A model generated the notes under the pieces. The model did not search any database and was not told the origin of the DNA. It saw nothing but the letters and a program-made list of their open reading frames with translations. A program made the translations under genes and the position numbers. Shown one piece after another: positions 1 to 12,076 of a DNA stretch of 64,000 bases; position 1 is the stretch's first letter; each line of letters starts with the position of its first letter. Source of the DNA: Holacanthus passer (Eukaryota; Chordata; Actinopteri; Pomacanthidae); the NCBI GenBank assembly GCA_025331565.1, contig JAFREQ010000047.1, positions 3,586,001-3,650,000 of the forward strand. The letters run 5' to 3'.

Positions 1-2740
1 GGAAGGTAACTGAAACAAGAATAAGAGTAACAGTAAATAACATGAAACTGAAAATGAAAGTAACCTAGTGAGCAGGACAGGATGAAGATTTGATGTATAT
101 CTGAATCAGATGAGGGTTTTTATTTCAACAGCACATCTTCTCTGATCCTGTCATGTTGTTTCTGCCTTTCAGAGGAGCTTACACAAAAGAGGTGTAATGA
201 AGTGAAGCTGATTTTTTTCTCTGTGGCAATAGGTGGCATTTCAGAGACAAACTGTTTTATTATTCATTTTTCAGGGAAAAGATTTATTCTTAAAGCTACT
301 GGTGTGGATTCCTTGATTATTAATGAATTTAGAATGTTTATTAAATGTCACTTTCGTCTGGAAGATATATTGCAAAAAGATATGATGACCTAAAAAATGT
401 TGGGAAAAGTTGTTTGAAGGCTTTTTTTTTTTGAAGGGGTGAGCTGCCATTTGTTTTGCTGTGTCCTGTGGAGTCAGGTTTAGTAAATGTCTTTTTGCTT
501 CTTTGTTTCACCGGGGACGAGTCAGCGCTTTTTGAGGAGACAGATTCTTTTCTGTGCTGTTTTGGCCTTGGTTCACCCTGAGTTATACTGCTTCAGCTGA
601 TTGTTGCATTTTCACATTTTGTAGTCATAAATTATTGCACTTTAATTGCAATATGGTGCTCACACTTTGGTTTGTGGAGCAAGGATTGAACCACCTTTTA
701 ACTTTTATGTTGCACTCCCAAGCCATTATTTTTAATCTCACTTTATTGTTTGCAAGTAGCCTGAACACAGCTGCACTAATTATTTTTCTTACATGAACAG
801 TGGATCACTGTGTGTAATGTGAAAGAGATCGCCAAACTCTGCAGCCCACCTCAGTTCTACGGAGCATTTTAGGGTCTTTTCACCTCATCGTTTCGGTTTT
901 ATGGCCTAGAAATTTGCTGTTTTGGTTCATTCTCACTTCTCTTATCAACCTCTCTTGTGGCTATAGTAGGATGCTGTTTTCAGCTGAACAGCCAGCTCTA
1001 TCTCAGGAGTCAGTGGAGAGCAAAAGAGAGCCAAAATGAGTCAGTACTGGACCTTGTAAGCTGGCCAGAAACATGACTGAATTCATATGTCGGTCCATGT
1101 CTGCCTGATGTGTGTAAACAGTTTTCCACATCAGCTTTACAAGGCCATTACATGTCAAACATGAGCAATCATTTAAGGTCACTTTGTTCTGATTAAAGAC
1201 CCTGTGAACCTACACAGTTGTTTTCAGACATTCTGGCTAATTAGGCCTCTGCTCAGGTTGAATCAGGTGAAGTCACCAGGGTCAGCCAATGTGAAAGATG
1301 AAGGTGTGACTCTCCCATCGTAACAGGTGCAAGATAACAAGTAGGACAGTCAGAGAGATGTCAATCAAACACAGTGAGTACACAACCGCACAGTCCTTAG
1401 AGGATGTCTAACTGGGTGGGTGGACTATAGGGAATCATAATTATCAAACGGAATAATTCTGCGCATCAGTGGGCACAAAGCAAAACTCTCCATCGCTCAT
1501 AGACAAAATGTTCAAATGAACTTTCAGATTCAAATTTAATGGGCAAAACAAAGCCTGAACCAACTTTTGTGCGAGACAGAATTAATTTTACTTTGCAGAC
1601 CGTGTCACACAGTCAGCGCAGATGAATAATGAGTCTACAGCAGAGGGCCGTTCAGTTGTCAGCCTGGCATGATTATTAACATTGTTTAACAGGTGATGTG
1701 ACAGACAGATATTTTTACCCTGCCATTAACGGGAACAGCTAATCATGACAAGCCGCCTGTGACTGGGGATCAAACATATACCTTAGTCACACAGGTGCTG
1801 AAATGTGCCTCGTGGTTATGGGCAGATTTTGAAATTACCTCCCTTTTTTTCCTGAATATTGAAAGCTATTAGAGGTGTTAACATTTACAAGTTTCTGGCA
1901 GGTTAATGTGAATACACCGCAAGTGAATTAAACATTTTCTCATGCCGTCCTGCCCAGCTCTGCTGACAGATAAGCTCTGGTGTCAGCTCAGACAATGCTT
2001 CGAGTCTGCATAATTTCCTATGTAATTTTTACAGCCTGTTCTGATCACACAGGTGCGTGTGTGTGTGCATACAAATGTGTGTCTTGCGATTAACAGTTGT
2101 GCGTCTGATGTATATTGATCTTGCCAGTGGAAGACAAATCGCTGTCTAACAACATGGACAGGAAAATCAACAGTGGATCACTGTTGCTCTCTTATTCCCT
2201 TCTTCCCCTCAAGCTCGCTCACTCACACAGTTTTTTTTTTCTTCCTGGCAGTGGTACATTTAATTACCATTGGATTATATCTGGCATTTGGCCCCATCAG
2301 CCCATTACCGACATTACAAACTCCTCTGATAACTACACAAACCAGTTGCCAAACCCAAACAATCCATTTACGACACCAAATGGCACTGGCTTCCTTCATT
2401 AGGACGTGAGAAAGAAGCAATGTGATCTACAGGGTCTGAACCCACGTGAGGACTCAGTGGTGTGTGAGTGATGGAGGAACCAGTGGGTTGCTCTGTAATA
2501 TAACGACTTTATCCACCAGCTTGAAGCCTACCAGTGATTGAAATGAAATATTATTCTCACTGATTCCCTGTAATTCATGTGTGTGTGACTGAAGTGTGCC
2601 TGGTGCTGTGTGAGTGTCCTTGGTATCATCTCTGCCCCGGGAGAAAGTCTATGAAACAAACAGATGTTTTTCTTGGTTAACAAATAACACATAAGGGTTG
2701 AGAGGAAGAGAGTGAGGAGAGCTCATCCTACCAAACACTG
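1..2740. other. No gene recognised
   Basis: AT-rich unique-looking DNA. Only short open frames with no domain or conserved motif. No repeat family recognised except short T and GT runs. Confidence 0.6.
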
Positions 2741-2880
2741 GAAATGCATGATCAAAAGTATGTGGACACTGAAACAAAGAATGTGGATGTCTGTACATTA
2801 TCGTCATATGTTTACGACTGTGAAACTTCTCATTCCAAAACCGTGAGCTTTAATGGTTCTCCAATGTTTTGGGGAATCTT
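2741..2880 (-). mobile_element. Tc1/mariner-like terminal fragment
   Basis: CATGATCAAAAGTATGTGGA (about 2,748-2,767) followed by AACTTCTCATTCCAAAACCG corresponds to the terminal part of a common fish Tc1-like transposon whose end reads CAAAAGTATGTGGACACC. No transposase frame is left. Confidence 0.45.
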
Positions 2881-4599
2881 TCAACCAGATTTTGAAATCT
2901 AGTTGCAGTGATTTTTAGGCTTAGAGATATTGGATCAGCTTCATTTCAGGAGTCGTGGTAGACCAGTGAAGTTATTCATCATCAAACTGGAAAAAATAAT
3001 TTTTATTACACTCATGTTGAAACCTAAACTGATGCACACACAAACACATGCAATGCTGTCAATCAAACTCTGATACTGACTTCACAACTGGAAAGGAGGA
3101 CTCCTGAACAGGAGGATCTTCCGAGCAGAATTTGATGTGGTTCATTTGTACAGACTAACTATTGAATTTTTAAAAAGCTGAGCCACTTCATCCAGTGTGA
3201 GTGTGGAGATTTGACCTGATCAATCAGAAAGTAAAAAGGACTTTTTGAGTATTTTGGGTTCCTCATTAAAAAATGAGGAAAGCATTTAGTGACAATTCAT
3301 ATTTTGTTTTTTCATTCTTTTTCTTGCTGGTTGTCATTATTCATGAAATGAGTTGAGTCAGTCTGGACTAATAATGATAATAATCAGTTATTTCTTTGTG
3401 AGCTCTTTTCACACCAGGGAACATAAATATAAACATGAGGTTCAGCAAAGTGCTGCATGACCAGCTGTCAGTCACCAGTATTTGATTTCCCAATGGGGAT
3501 CCATGTAGCAGTGATGATGCAGGATGACCTGTATAACTTCAAGTTTACTCCTCTTGGTTCTGGCAGGTGACCAAGACCCAGACCAGAACTAAAAGGCAAC
3601 ATAGTCCAAATGAACCAAACTACAAATGTAAAAGCAGCCTGTGTGTTATGATCTAAGATTTCCTGAACTGAAGAACTGAAAGTGCCTACCGTTTACTGTA
3701 TGCAGCATCATACTGAAGTCCAGATCCATTACAGCAGCTGCATCATCCCTCTTTCTTTTCAATTCCCCCCTCATTCAGCATTTCCATAATCACATTTGTC
3801 ACTGGAGGAAGAGAAATAATGGATCCAGGATGAAGAAGGTGTGGCGTTGCCGCACTTGTCAAAGGGAAACAAATGCAGAAATGCTCAAAAACAAAAGAGT
3901 ATATGATTACCCGTTTATGAGTGTGTCTGAGCAGGGGAAGGAAGAAAAGGGGGAAAAAGCAAGTCAGAAAGTCTTCAGCGGCCTTAAAGATGGCCGAAGG
4001 GCAGCTCAGTGATAAGCAGTGCAGTTGGGAGATAGAGGAAGTCAACTGGCTGAGTAAATCAACTGAGAGCTAATGAGAATGAATGTTTGCCTTTATAGCC
4101 TCTCTCCCTCACTCCTCCTGCTGGCCTCCACAGATAGCCCACACTACATTTATCTTTTCACACTGACGCCTTTTAACACAATGTTACACAGAGCATAGTG
4201 GGAAGAATAAAAGGAGGGGGGGGGGCACTCCATCATCAGACATCGAGGAGTGCAGTTCTCACCTCAAATGGCCTTTTCTGAGAAAGAGGAAAGGAGGATG
4301 GAGAAAGAGGGGAAGAGCAAGATGAAGAGAGCGATTAGATGGGTCGGTTTAAATGTTGTGTGTATTCGGTGAAGGAGGAGACGGCCGATAAGAGATGCAC
4401 CAGTGAAAGCACTACTCATCTGGGAGATAGAGTCTGTAAATATACTGACACCCACTGCATGCTCTTATCTCTGCAGGAACAAAGCAAAGAGAGTGACCCA
4501 AAGGTTGTGGTCCAACTTATAAAAATAGATACCGTGAATAAGTTATGTGTTGCGTCTAAATAACCCCATTACAAGAGCTCAACTCCAGATGTCAGCTTA
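2881..4599. other. No gene recognised
   Basis: Non-coding. Contains a G-run near 4,216-4,225. The 100-residue minus frame at 3,743-4,045 has no recognisable domain. Confidence 0.6.
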
Positions 4600-5005
4600 T
4601 GTGCATCCAGCCAAGAACAATCCTGATGTGTGTACAGAATAAATGGAAACAGAATACAATTATTTGCAAATGAACTAATCCCCCTTGTACAATCATGTGT
4701 TTGACAAAGTGTTGAACCTCTCTCCATCCTCGCTTGTGAATAACTGAGTCTTTCCAGGATGAACCTTTCATACCCAATCATGATACTATCACCTGTTACC
4801 AATGATCCTGTTTACCTGTGGAATGATCCAAACAGGTGTTTTTGGATCAGTCCACAACTTTCACAGTCTTTTGTTGCTCCTGTCCCAACTTGTTTGAAAC
4901 ATGTTGCTGCCATCAAATTCAGAATAAGCAGATATTTACAAAAATCAATGAAATTGATGGGGTCAAACAATAAATATATTGTCTTTGTTACTGTTTTCAA
5001 TTGAG
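4600..5005 (-). repeat. Widespread teleost interspersed repeat (non-coding)
   Basis: I recognise TTTGACAAAGTGTTGAACCT, TCGCTTGTGAATAACTGAGT, CATACCCAATCATGATACTA, TCACAGTCTTTTGTTGCTCC, TGTTTGAAACATGTTGCTGC and AATATATTGTCTTTGTTACT as diverged forms of a common fish repeat. The stretch at 4,600-4,670 looks inverted or rearranged relative to the rest. The strand is a convention only. No coding potential. Confidence 0.5.
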
Positions 5006-5020
5006 TCTATGTCAAAAGTG

Positions 5021-5718
5021 TGTCATGGTTTTGTTTTTGTTGAGTTATTTCCTGTTTTATTTTGACAGTCCTTGTTCTGGGGTATTCACTGCTTTTTACT
5101 TCCTACCATTGTCTTAGGATTGGAAATTGTTTCCACCTGTGTTCCTCCCCTCCTTGTGTATTTAGTCCCTGTGTTCCTTGTACCTTATGTCGAGCGTTCC
5201 AGCTCTTCCTTGTGCTTTGTGTCCCTGCAACCTCACATGTTTATTAGACTTTTGATTCTCGCCCAGTCCTGTTTGGATTTGTTTGTCTATCTGGATACTG
5301 CCTGCCTGACCACCCTGTAAATATTTTTGATTTTGTGAAAATTATATTATGGTAGTGACCCAGCCCCCATCTCCACTTACCCTGCTTGCACAAACTGCTC
5401 TAAAATGTCATTCGCCTCTCCTCTCATTTCAGATCCACACTTTGAGATTGTCTGTCCCACCCTGTTTGGTTGTGTCTCCCTGTCCTCTGTACCACTTAAT
5501 CTTCATCCTTTGTGTCAAGCGTTCCAGCCTTTCTAGTGTTAGTGTTCCTGGTTTTTGATCTGTTTGCCCTTTTTACCTTCATCATTGCCTTGTCCTGTTT
5601 TTGGATATTGGTTACCTGATCTGTGTGTCAAACCTTTGCCTAGTAAACCTTGATTTTTCTTTTAATGAGCACCTGAACTGTCTCATGAGTTGTGCTTTTG
5701 AGTCCTCCCTGTGCAACA
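5021..5718 (+). repeat. Interspersed repeat, TGTCATGG family, with two related half-units
   Basis: The element begins TGTCATGGTTTTG at 5,021 and is homologous to the minus-strand element at 46,801-47,276. Shared blocks include TGTCATGGTTTTG, GTTATTTCC, ACTTCCT(G/A)CCATTGT, TCACCTGTGTTCC or TCCACCTGTGTTCC, CCTTGTACCTTAT and AGC(G/C)GTCCAGC. The segment after about 5,425 repeats the second part of the unit (GTCAAGCGTTCCAGCC, then AGTAAACCTTGATTTTTC), so it looks like 1.5-2 copies head to tail. TG at the start and CA at the end suggest a solo LTR or LTR-like unit, but this is inference. The two ORFs within it are chance. Confidence 0.6.
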
Positions 5719-6094
5719 AAAATAGAAGAAGAAGAAGAAGACCCTTTATTTGTCCCACTTTTAGTCATGCACACACACACAAACATGCTACATGCACTGG
5801 GAAATTCAATCTCTGCATTTAACTCATCCATGGGTGCACATGAAACACAACAACCACATGGAGCAGTGGGCAGCTATTTATTGTAAGTGCTGGGGAGCAG
5901 ATCTTCAGGGAAGTAAGGTGCCTTGCTCAAGGGCGCTTAGATGGTGGAAAGGGGAAAGGAGTGTCCATGTTGCTCCTCTTGGGCTTGCAAGGGCTGGTCT
6001 GGTCCATCTGGTCCTACCTCCGGTCCAGGTATCTCTCTTGGCCTCGAACTGGCAACCTTCCAGTCGATGCTGTCAGGTGTGGGCAGCAGACTAA
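5719..6094 (-). mobile_element. LINE 3'-end repeat with (GAA)n tail
   Basis: On the plus strand the unit starts with a GAAGAAGAAGAAG tail (about 5,727-5,740), then ACCCTTTATTTGTCCCACTT, CTCTGCATTTAACTCATCCA, CATGGAGCAGTGGGCAGC, GTGCCTTGCTCAAGGGCGCT and CGAACTGGCAACCTTCC. These blocks belong to a repeat seen throughout teleost genomes. In the reverse direction it ends AATAAAGGG plus a TTC tail, as non-LTR elements do. No open frame of interest. Confidence 0.75.
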
Positions 6095-6344
6095 ATAGTA
6101 TGAAAGTCCTTTCAGTGTAAGCAGCCTAAACACAGAAGACCCTGAGAGCAATGTTCTGCTAAGAGCACAGTATTGAGATATGTATATAAATACTACAGTG
6201 GCTTTTGAGTTAATGCAGAGAATGTGTGCAGGCTGGTGGCTGAGTCAAGTAACTGAGCACAGGTGAGTGCATACATATACACAGAGAGGAGTAAGAGGGT
6301 GAAGGATGAAGCAGGCGTCGTGCTCCAATGTGTCCTTTCACTGC

Positions 6345-6870
6345 TTCATTATCAAAAACCCAGCAATGTAAATAAGCACATATAAAACAGAATGTGGTCT
6401 TTATGAAGGGTTTTAAAAAATGCTTCTCTTGCTTCTAAAGTTGTAAAAACATTCAAAGGGTCGTAATGGAGCTAGAGGTGGCTTAATGGGCCTTTTTCAC
6501 AGCCGACATTTTGAGTTGTCATAGTAGGAAAAACATTACTAAACATTAACTTTGGCTCTGATCAAGTGTCCCATTAACCTGCGAGAGTGAAACAGCACAA
6601 ACAACAACAGGACCCTGAAACTGAAGCAACTAAATGGACTTCAGCCATCATTATTTCTTATTATTTACTCTTGAGCTTTGCCTGTTGTGACAGTGTCTGG
6701 GCGTCTGTTGAGCCTATAAATTAATTGAGTTATTACTCATGCAACATGGCCCCCACACCGACGCAGACCCTTGTGTTTTATGTTTATTGCAGTATTATTT
6801 TCACTCTGGACGCCTGCTAAGATGTACAGAGGCAGAGTGTAGTGTTTTCACCATAAATGTGCTTTTGGCT
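6345..6870 (+). repeat. Diverged duplicate, copy A (carries about 325 bp extra)
   Basis: Shares several blocks with copy B at 8,446-8,645: AACATTCAAAGGGTCGTAAT against AACATTCAAAAGGTTGTAAC, GAGGTGGCTTAATG against GAAATGGCTTAATG, and CTAAGATGTACAGAGGCAGA against CTAAGATGTAAGAGGGCAGA. Between the second and third blocks copy A has about 325 bp (6,489-6,815) that copy B lacks. That insert starts CTTTTTCACAGCCGACATTT, which resembles a fish interspersed repeat. Confidence 0.65.
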
Positions 6871-7238
6871 GGAGATAGAGCAGGTGTTGCCATGATATGA
6901 ACATCTGATCACACCAGAAAAAGGCACTGCAAGATTCATTTGCATGTTCTCATAAAATAAGTGGTGCTGAAGGTTGTTGGTTTGCATGAATACTAGCTAC
7001 TAGCTTCCTTCGGTTTGGACTCTCAAGTTTTTTTCATTCCCTCTAAAGTTGGCAGTTTGCAATTGGTCAATCATGCAAATGTGTGTGTCAGTTTTTACCA
7101 AAGATGAACTCCAGTTATCAGTTTGGTATAAACTTGGGACCACTGGAAGTCCACAGATGAGTTTGTTCATTGTGTGACATAAAAGATCAGATGAGATAAG
7201 ACATTCCAGTCAGGGTCTGTCTCATGTCTCATGTCTCA

Positions 7239-8211
7239 TGTGGGGGCAAAGGAGCCCAGCCCCCACAGTCTTCCTGTTAACGACTAGGTGTTAACTCCAG
7301 CCAGGACCCTTCTCCATTTTCTTTTCTTCAGCCCTGCAAGGAGGCAGGAGCTACCCGATCTTCTCTTCAGTCTGCCGAAGAGACAGCAGCTTCTCCTCTC
7401 AGCTCCAACAAGGGAGCAGAAACCAGCTCTCAGTGTGGCTCTCAGCAGTCACACCTAACTTAACCAAGAATCAAGGAAAGAACCTACAGGGAAGGTTCTC
7501 CCACCAGCAGCTGCAACACAAGCCTGGTTGTGGATTTCAACAAAGGAGCAACACAACCATACAGCACAGAACTGCTAACTGTAACCAAGGCTCGGATCTT
7601 CTTCAACCACAGGATCTCAAGTTAACTAGCTTCCTCTTCCTCAAAGGACTGGTACACTGGGCATAGATAGTTAGACAAAGCTAAGCTAAGCTAAGCACAG
7701 GATTGTTTGGCTGTGAACATGTGTTGATTCAACTTGTGGTTGAGCTTCATAGCTTCATGGTTGTGATGATGCTAGGATTAGTCAGCCAAACTGTAAATGG
7801 ATGTTAGTTGTGCTCCACACCGACACAGGGTTTGCATGCTAACCTTGTATTTACTAACCTGGAACCCTCTATCCTACACACATCACACCTAGACATATTG
7901 GCTTTAACAAAGAACACACTCCCTCCCCCGGCAACAATCCTTGGGGTCGGCCATCTTGTGTGTAGCCTGACACCTTCTGAACCATCTTGTTTCACTCACG
8001 CACACACACACACACACACACACTTATACAAAGTACATGTTAGTCTAGTATGTGTTTTGCTTTTGTTATCTTTAATAAATGCTTGTGACTATACATGCTG
8101 TGTCTTTAATGTGGTACAAGAGTGAATAATTCCAACCTCTACTCTGCCAAGAACTCCAAAATCCTTCATTTTATGAGACTATAACAACGGAGTGGCATCA
8201 TTTTCCCAACA
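7239..8211 (+). mobile_element. Probable LTR of an LTR retroelement (solo or truncated)
   Basis: The stretch starts TGTGGGGGCAAAGGAGCCC and ends CCAACA, the TG...CA form of LTRs. It carries an AATAAA signal at 8,074-8,079, about 135 bp before its end. It is followed after three bases by TGGTGCCCCGTGTGAGG, which has the form of a tRNA primer-binding site. No gag, pol or second LTR follows before copy B. A (CA)n tract lies inside (8,001-8,023). Class is unknown: Gypsy, BEL or endogenous-retrovirus type cannot be told apart here. The open frames inside are chance. Confidence 0.5.
8001..8023. repeat. (CA)n microsatellite
   Basis: About 11 CA units within the LTR-like element. Confidence 0.95.
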
Positions 8212-8214
8212 TAG

Positions 8215-8232
8215 TGGTGCCCCGTGTGAGGC
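8215..8232 (+). other. Primer-binding-site-like sequence
   Basis: TGGTGCCCCGTGTGAGG begins with the TGG expected as complement of a tRNA 3' CCA and sits three bases after the presumed LTR end. Which tRNA it would pair with was not determined. Confidence 0.4.
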
Positions 8233-8445
8233 AGGGTACTGTTAAGGGTGGTGTCCGGAGGTGCTCTGATGTATGTCAGATCTTAATACGATTTTAATAC
8301 AATTAACTATTTCTGATAATTATTAGTTATTATCAATAGCCAAACTGCCCATTAAGTTGATCCCCAACAAAGTTTTGCTATCACAAATGTAATGTATATA
8401 TGTTTTGTCTTCATAAATGTAATGTTTTGTCTTCATTCATCATCT

Positions 8446-8645
8446 TCATTATGAAAAATAAGCACAACTAAAACAGGAAATAACCAATATGAAGATCACA
8501 TTACACCACAAAAGTGTTTGAGAATACATGTGTTTCTGCATCTGTGGTTGCAGAAACATTCAAAAGGTTGTAACAGAGCTGGAAATGGCTTAATGCCTCT
8601 AAGATGTAAGAGGGCAGAGTGGAGCGTTTCCACCACAAGCCTCTA
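8446..8645 (+). repeat. Diverged duplicate, copy B (short form)
   Basis: Counterpart of copy A without the 325-bp insert, so it resembles the empty-site form. It lies about 235 bp to the right of the LTR-like element, whereas copy A lies to its left. Confidence 0.65.
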
Positions 8646-10084
8646 TCAAAGAATTTACTCTCCTCTGGAGAGGGAGCATAATTTCAGACCTTGCTGCACG
8701 GAAAAAAACTAAACCTTTCATGAAACTGAATTAAACTTGAGGCAAAACAACACTGGCCGGGCAGCGAGCCTCTGGTTGGAAAATGAATATGGTGGACTTC
8801 CCTGGCGAGGATGAAATATCTCATTTAGAAGCCCTTGTCAGGACAGGGGCCAATCAATAGCTACTATGATGTATTGGCGCTGTGACGCTGAGGCTGGGGC
8901 GAGTAATATGTAATATATGGATTAACATCTTTCTGTCCCACTAGACCTGCGAGCCCTGGCATTTATCTCTCTGTCGGAAGGACCAGAGACGCCGTGCAGG
9001 GACTTCCTGCCGCCCTATTACCACGTTTATTAAAATCAGCTCAGGGATATGAGGCAAAGACGCGAGAGCGGTCCTCAGCCATCTATCTATCTGTACAATA
9101 CCGTACAGTCTCTCTCTTCCGCCTCTGTCGGCGCTGGTGGCAGCAGCAGGGTGATGGATGACATTACCCAGCAGGGACTCAGCAGGCGGTACTATCACAG
9201 AGCAGGTATTAGCATGGAGCCTCTCGGTCCCTTCTCGGGCCCATCGATTTGGGCTGCCGCCTGACCCTAACCTCCTAAAGGGGCCTTCAGACTGGAGGAG
9301 CAGAGCCACGGTACAAGCCCTGGGGATAAACTTTGGCCGGGCTCTGGTCCTTTATCATCCTTATTCATCCATTGGCTCCTTCCACCTCCTCCCTCCCCCT
9401 CTGTTCTGTTTTAGCTTCCACACTATCTCAGCGGTTCCACCTCTCTCCTCTTTTAGTTTAACGGCCAAATATTAATGCCACAAAAAAAAAGAAGATAAAT
9501 CCTCAAGAATTACTGCTGAAAATATATCTACCATATGCTGTTATCCCACAGCTGAAGAAATTGCCAGTTCTTACCCAAATGAGTTTATCCCTGAGAGGCA
9601 TTTTTCTCTTGTTTTGAATTTTAATGGAAAGCAGGACATCATCATCTCAGATCAGGAAAAAAACAAAAGTGCTTTCCTTTCCTGTGCATGCGCTCATCTG
9701 AAAAATGCTCTCTTTCCTGTATTTCTCCCCACCTCTGGCACAAGTAATAAAACTGTGAACAGTGTTTAGGTGCTTTTTGATTTACACACAGAGATGTGTG
9801 CAAAAGCGCAGCATTATTTTCGGTGGCGCCGAATCGACGCTGCTCCTGTTTCTAAGGTGATTAGAGAGTTAGGAATCCCCAACATCATTTGCGAGCAGTG
9901 TGGTTTCTTTCACTGTTGACAGGCACGACCCTGTAATCCACTAATTGTTCAGGTTGGAGCGAAAAGACCCAAACTGCATGTGGCAAGACATGAAGCTCAG
10001 TGAAAGTTTAATCAGTCTTGTGTTTTTCTCTTCGTTTCCAACCAAGTCAGCTGACTGAGAGCCTTCTCTGCTAACCAATTATGA

Positions 10085-10170
10085 TCTCAAGATGGCGCCG
10101 CTCTAGTGGCCTGTTACAGCAGCTCTTGCTCACCATCAAGCTTTTTCCTTTCCTTTCTTTATATCAACTA
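10085..10170 (+). mobile_element. 5'-end fragment of a LINE related to the 33.5-37.0 kb element
   Basis: AGATGGCGCC at about 10,090 is followed by a stretch that tracks the leader of the large LINE: GGCCTGTTACAGCAGCTCT here, against GGCCTGCTACAGCAGCTCT there, then CTCACCATCAAGCTTTTTCC against CTCCTCGCTGAGCTTTTTCC. Homology fades after about 10,165. Most partial LINEs lose the 5' end, so a lone 5' end is unusual. It may be an internally deleted copy or a remnant of a composite. Confidence 0.65.
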
Positions 10171-11725
10171 ATCAGACTTATTTTTCATTCTGATGTTTTC
10201 CAAGTTTTACATCATTAGACTCCTGCATCTCCTCTCACCAAACTGTCAGATCCTTTGGTCGTACATATTTTTACATTCATTCAACATTCATAAACACACA
10301 CAAAAGCATGATACAAACAAAGAGATGGAGATCCATGTATCAGAACATACACATGCAATGACAATCAGTGTGATGATTTATGTTTATAGATAGATAGTTC
10401 CCAAACTTGGAACAACACATATCACATTAAATAACAAGATTACAACAAGTATTCAAAAACCACTGACCCTGTGAGTAATAGTGTAACCAACTTTTCATCG
10501 ATTGCTAGGAAAGAAAACAGCATATTTCTACTGTGATGACCTGCTGGATTTTAAGATGTTCAGTCTATAAACAGAATAGACTTTTTGAAGAAGTTTGCCT
10601 CGTGGTGCCACAGAGGGTATTCTTCAAATTCACTATCAGCTTGACCTATTGCTTGCCTATCACTCAAAGTAAGCTAACAAATAAAAATAGAGGACCCCGG
10701 TGAGCAAAGCTGTGCTGATCAGATATTTACAACACTGAAGCATCTAAAAAGCTGTGTGTGGAGTTTTCTCTGGGTTCTGCACTGCAGATGGCAAAATCAG
10801 AAAAGACAGAAGCAGCTTCATACAGTATCCTCTCAGAACAAAGGAACGATCACCTGTCACACTGGTTTTAATGATCAGACCTCTAAGTGCCAGTGCAGTT
10901 GTTGGCAATTAGGTTGTGAAATTAAAATGGAAATTTTGAAACGGCTCCAGGTCTGAGCTATTGATTGCGTGTTGTGTCAGTGTATGTGTGTTCACAAAAC
11001 AGCACTTAAGCATGAGTGCACATACAGTTAAGAGCTTCTCAACATTGCCTGGTGTTGCTGAGGAGGATGCTGAATACATTTTAACATGCCACACATTTCC
11101 ATCTGTAAGGCCTGCTATATATTAAATACACATGCATCGCAAAGTGTGAATGTTGCGAGAGATGCAAAGCAACAAGTATGAGGCTTAATGCACAGTCAAC
11201 AGTCGGAGATTTTCTCTTAATAAAGTAGACTTGAATCAATTTAGCTGCTGCTCAATGCAGACATACTCTTTCACCCAAATTAAAAGTCAAATCAAAGCAG
11301 TGAGAGTTCCTATATGTTTCATGAATATATGGATCATCAGCTGTTCTCATTTTTCTATTAGACCTACTGTAAACTGTATAAGCATGTGGGAAACAACATG
11401 TGGTCCTTAAATACATAAAAAGAAAATTGAAGATATGGAAACATAAGATCAGGACAGTGGCATATCAAGTAAGCTGAGAGGAGGAACTGAAGATCAATCG
11501 AGCTAATTCTATACATTTTTTAGTGTGTGTAACTTGGTCTGTGCTTTGTGTAATGATCATGTTTTTAAGGTCACAACCAAATATCCTTGTTGCTGCAGTG
11601 GGATCAAGGACAAGTAGAAAGATTGGTCACCACATGACTCCAGGCTATTCAGTTCCTACTATGAAATAAGTCAGCTGGTAATGAAAACATGTCTTAATAT
11701 GCCTCAGTTAATACATGTAGACCTT

Positions 11726-11730
<5 letters not shown>

Positions 11731-11761
<31 letters not shown>

Positions 11762-11908
11762 TGTTTTGGCTGATATTGCTCAGCACAACAGGTGAAATCT
11801 AAAACTCTCTGTGGAATTTCCCTCAAACTGATGTGATTTAAAGTCGGGGCTCGTCATCTCTTCTCACCATCTTGTTCTGCTGCTAATGATGACACCACAC
11901 AGGAGGAA

Positions 11909-11948
<40 letters not shown>

Positions 11949-12076
11949 CAAACTAAGGCTTCTTGCTTTTAGATAATAAGATGAGCCAAACACAGCTTAG
12001 ACTACGACGCTGAATAGAAACGAGCTGCAGTCTTACATTTTAAAACGAGCTATCTTTAATTCGGCTTAACATGGAG

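Noticed and set aside
2115..2409. Overlapping frames of 95 and 78 residues
   Set aside because: Two frames on the same DNA, low-complexity Thr/Pro/Asn, no homology recognised.
7808..8125. 105-residue frame as a small gene
   Set aside because: It lies inside the LTR-like element and runs through a CA tract. No domain.
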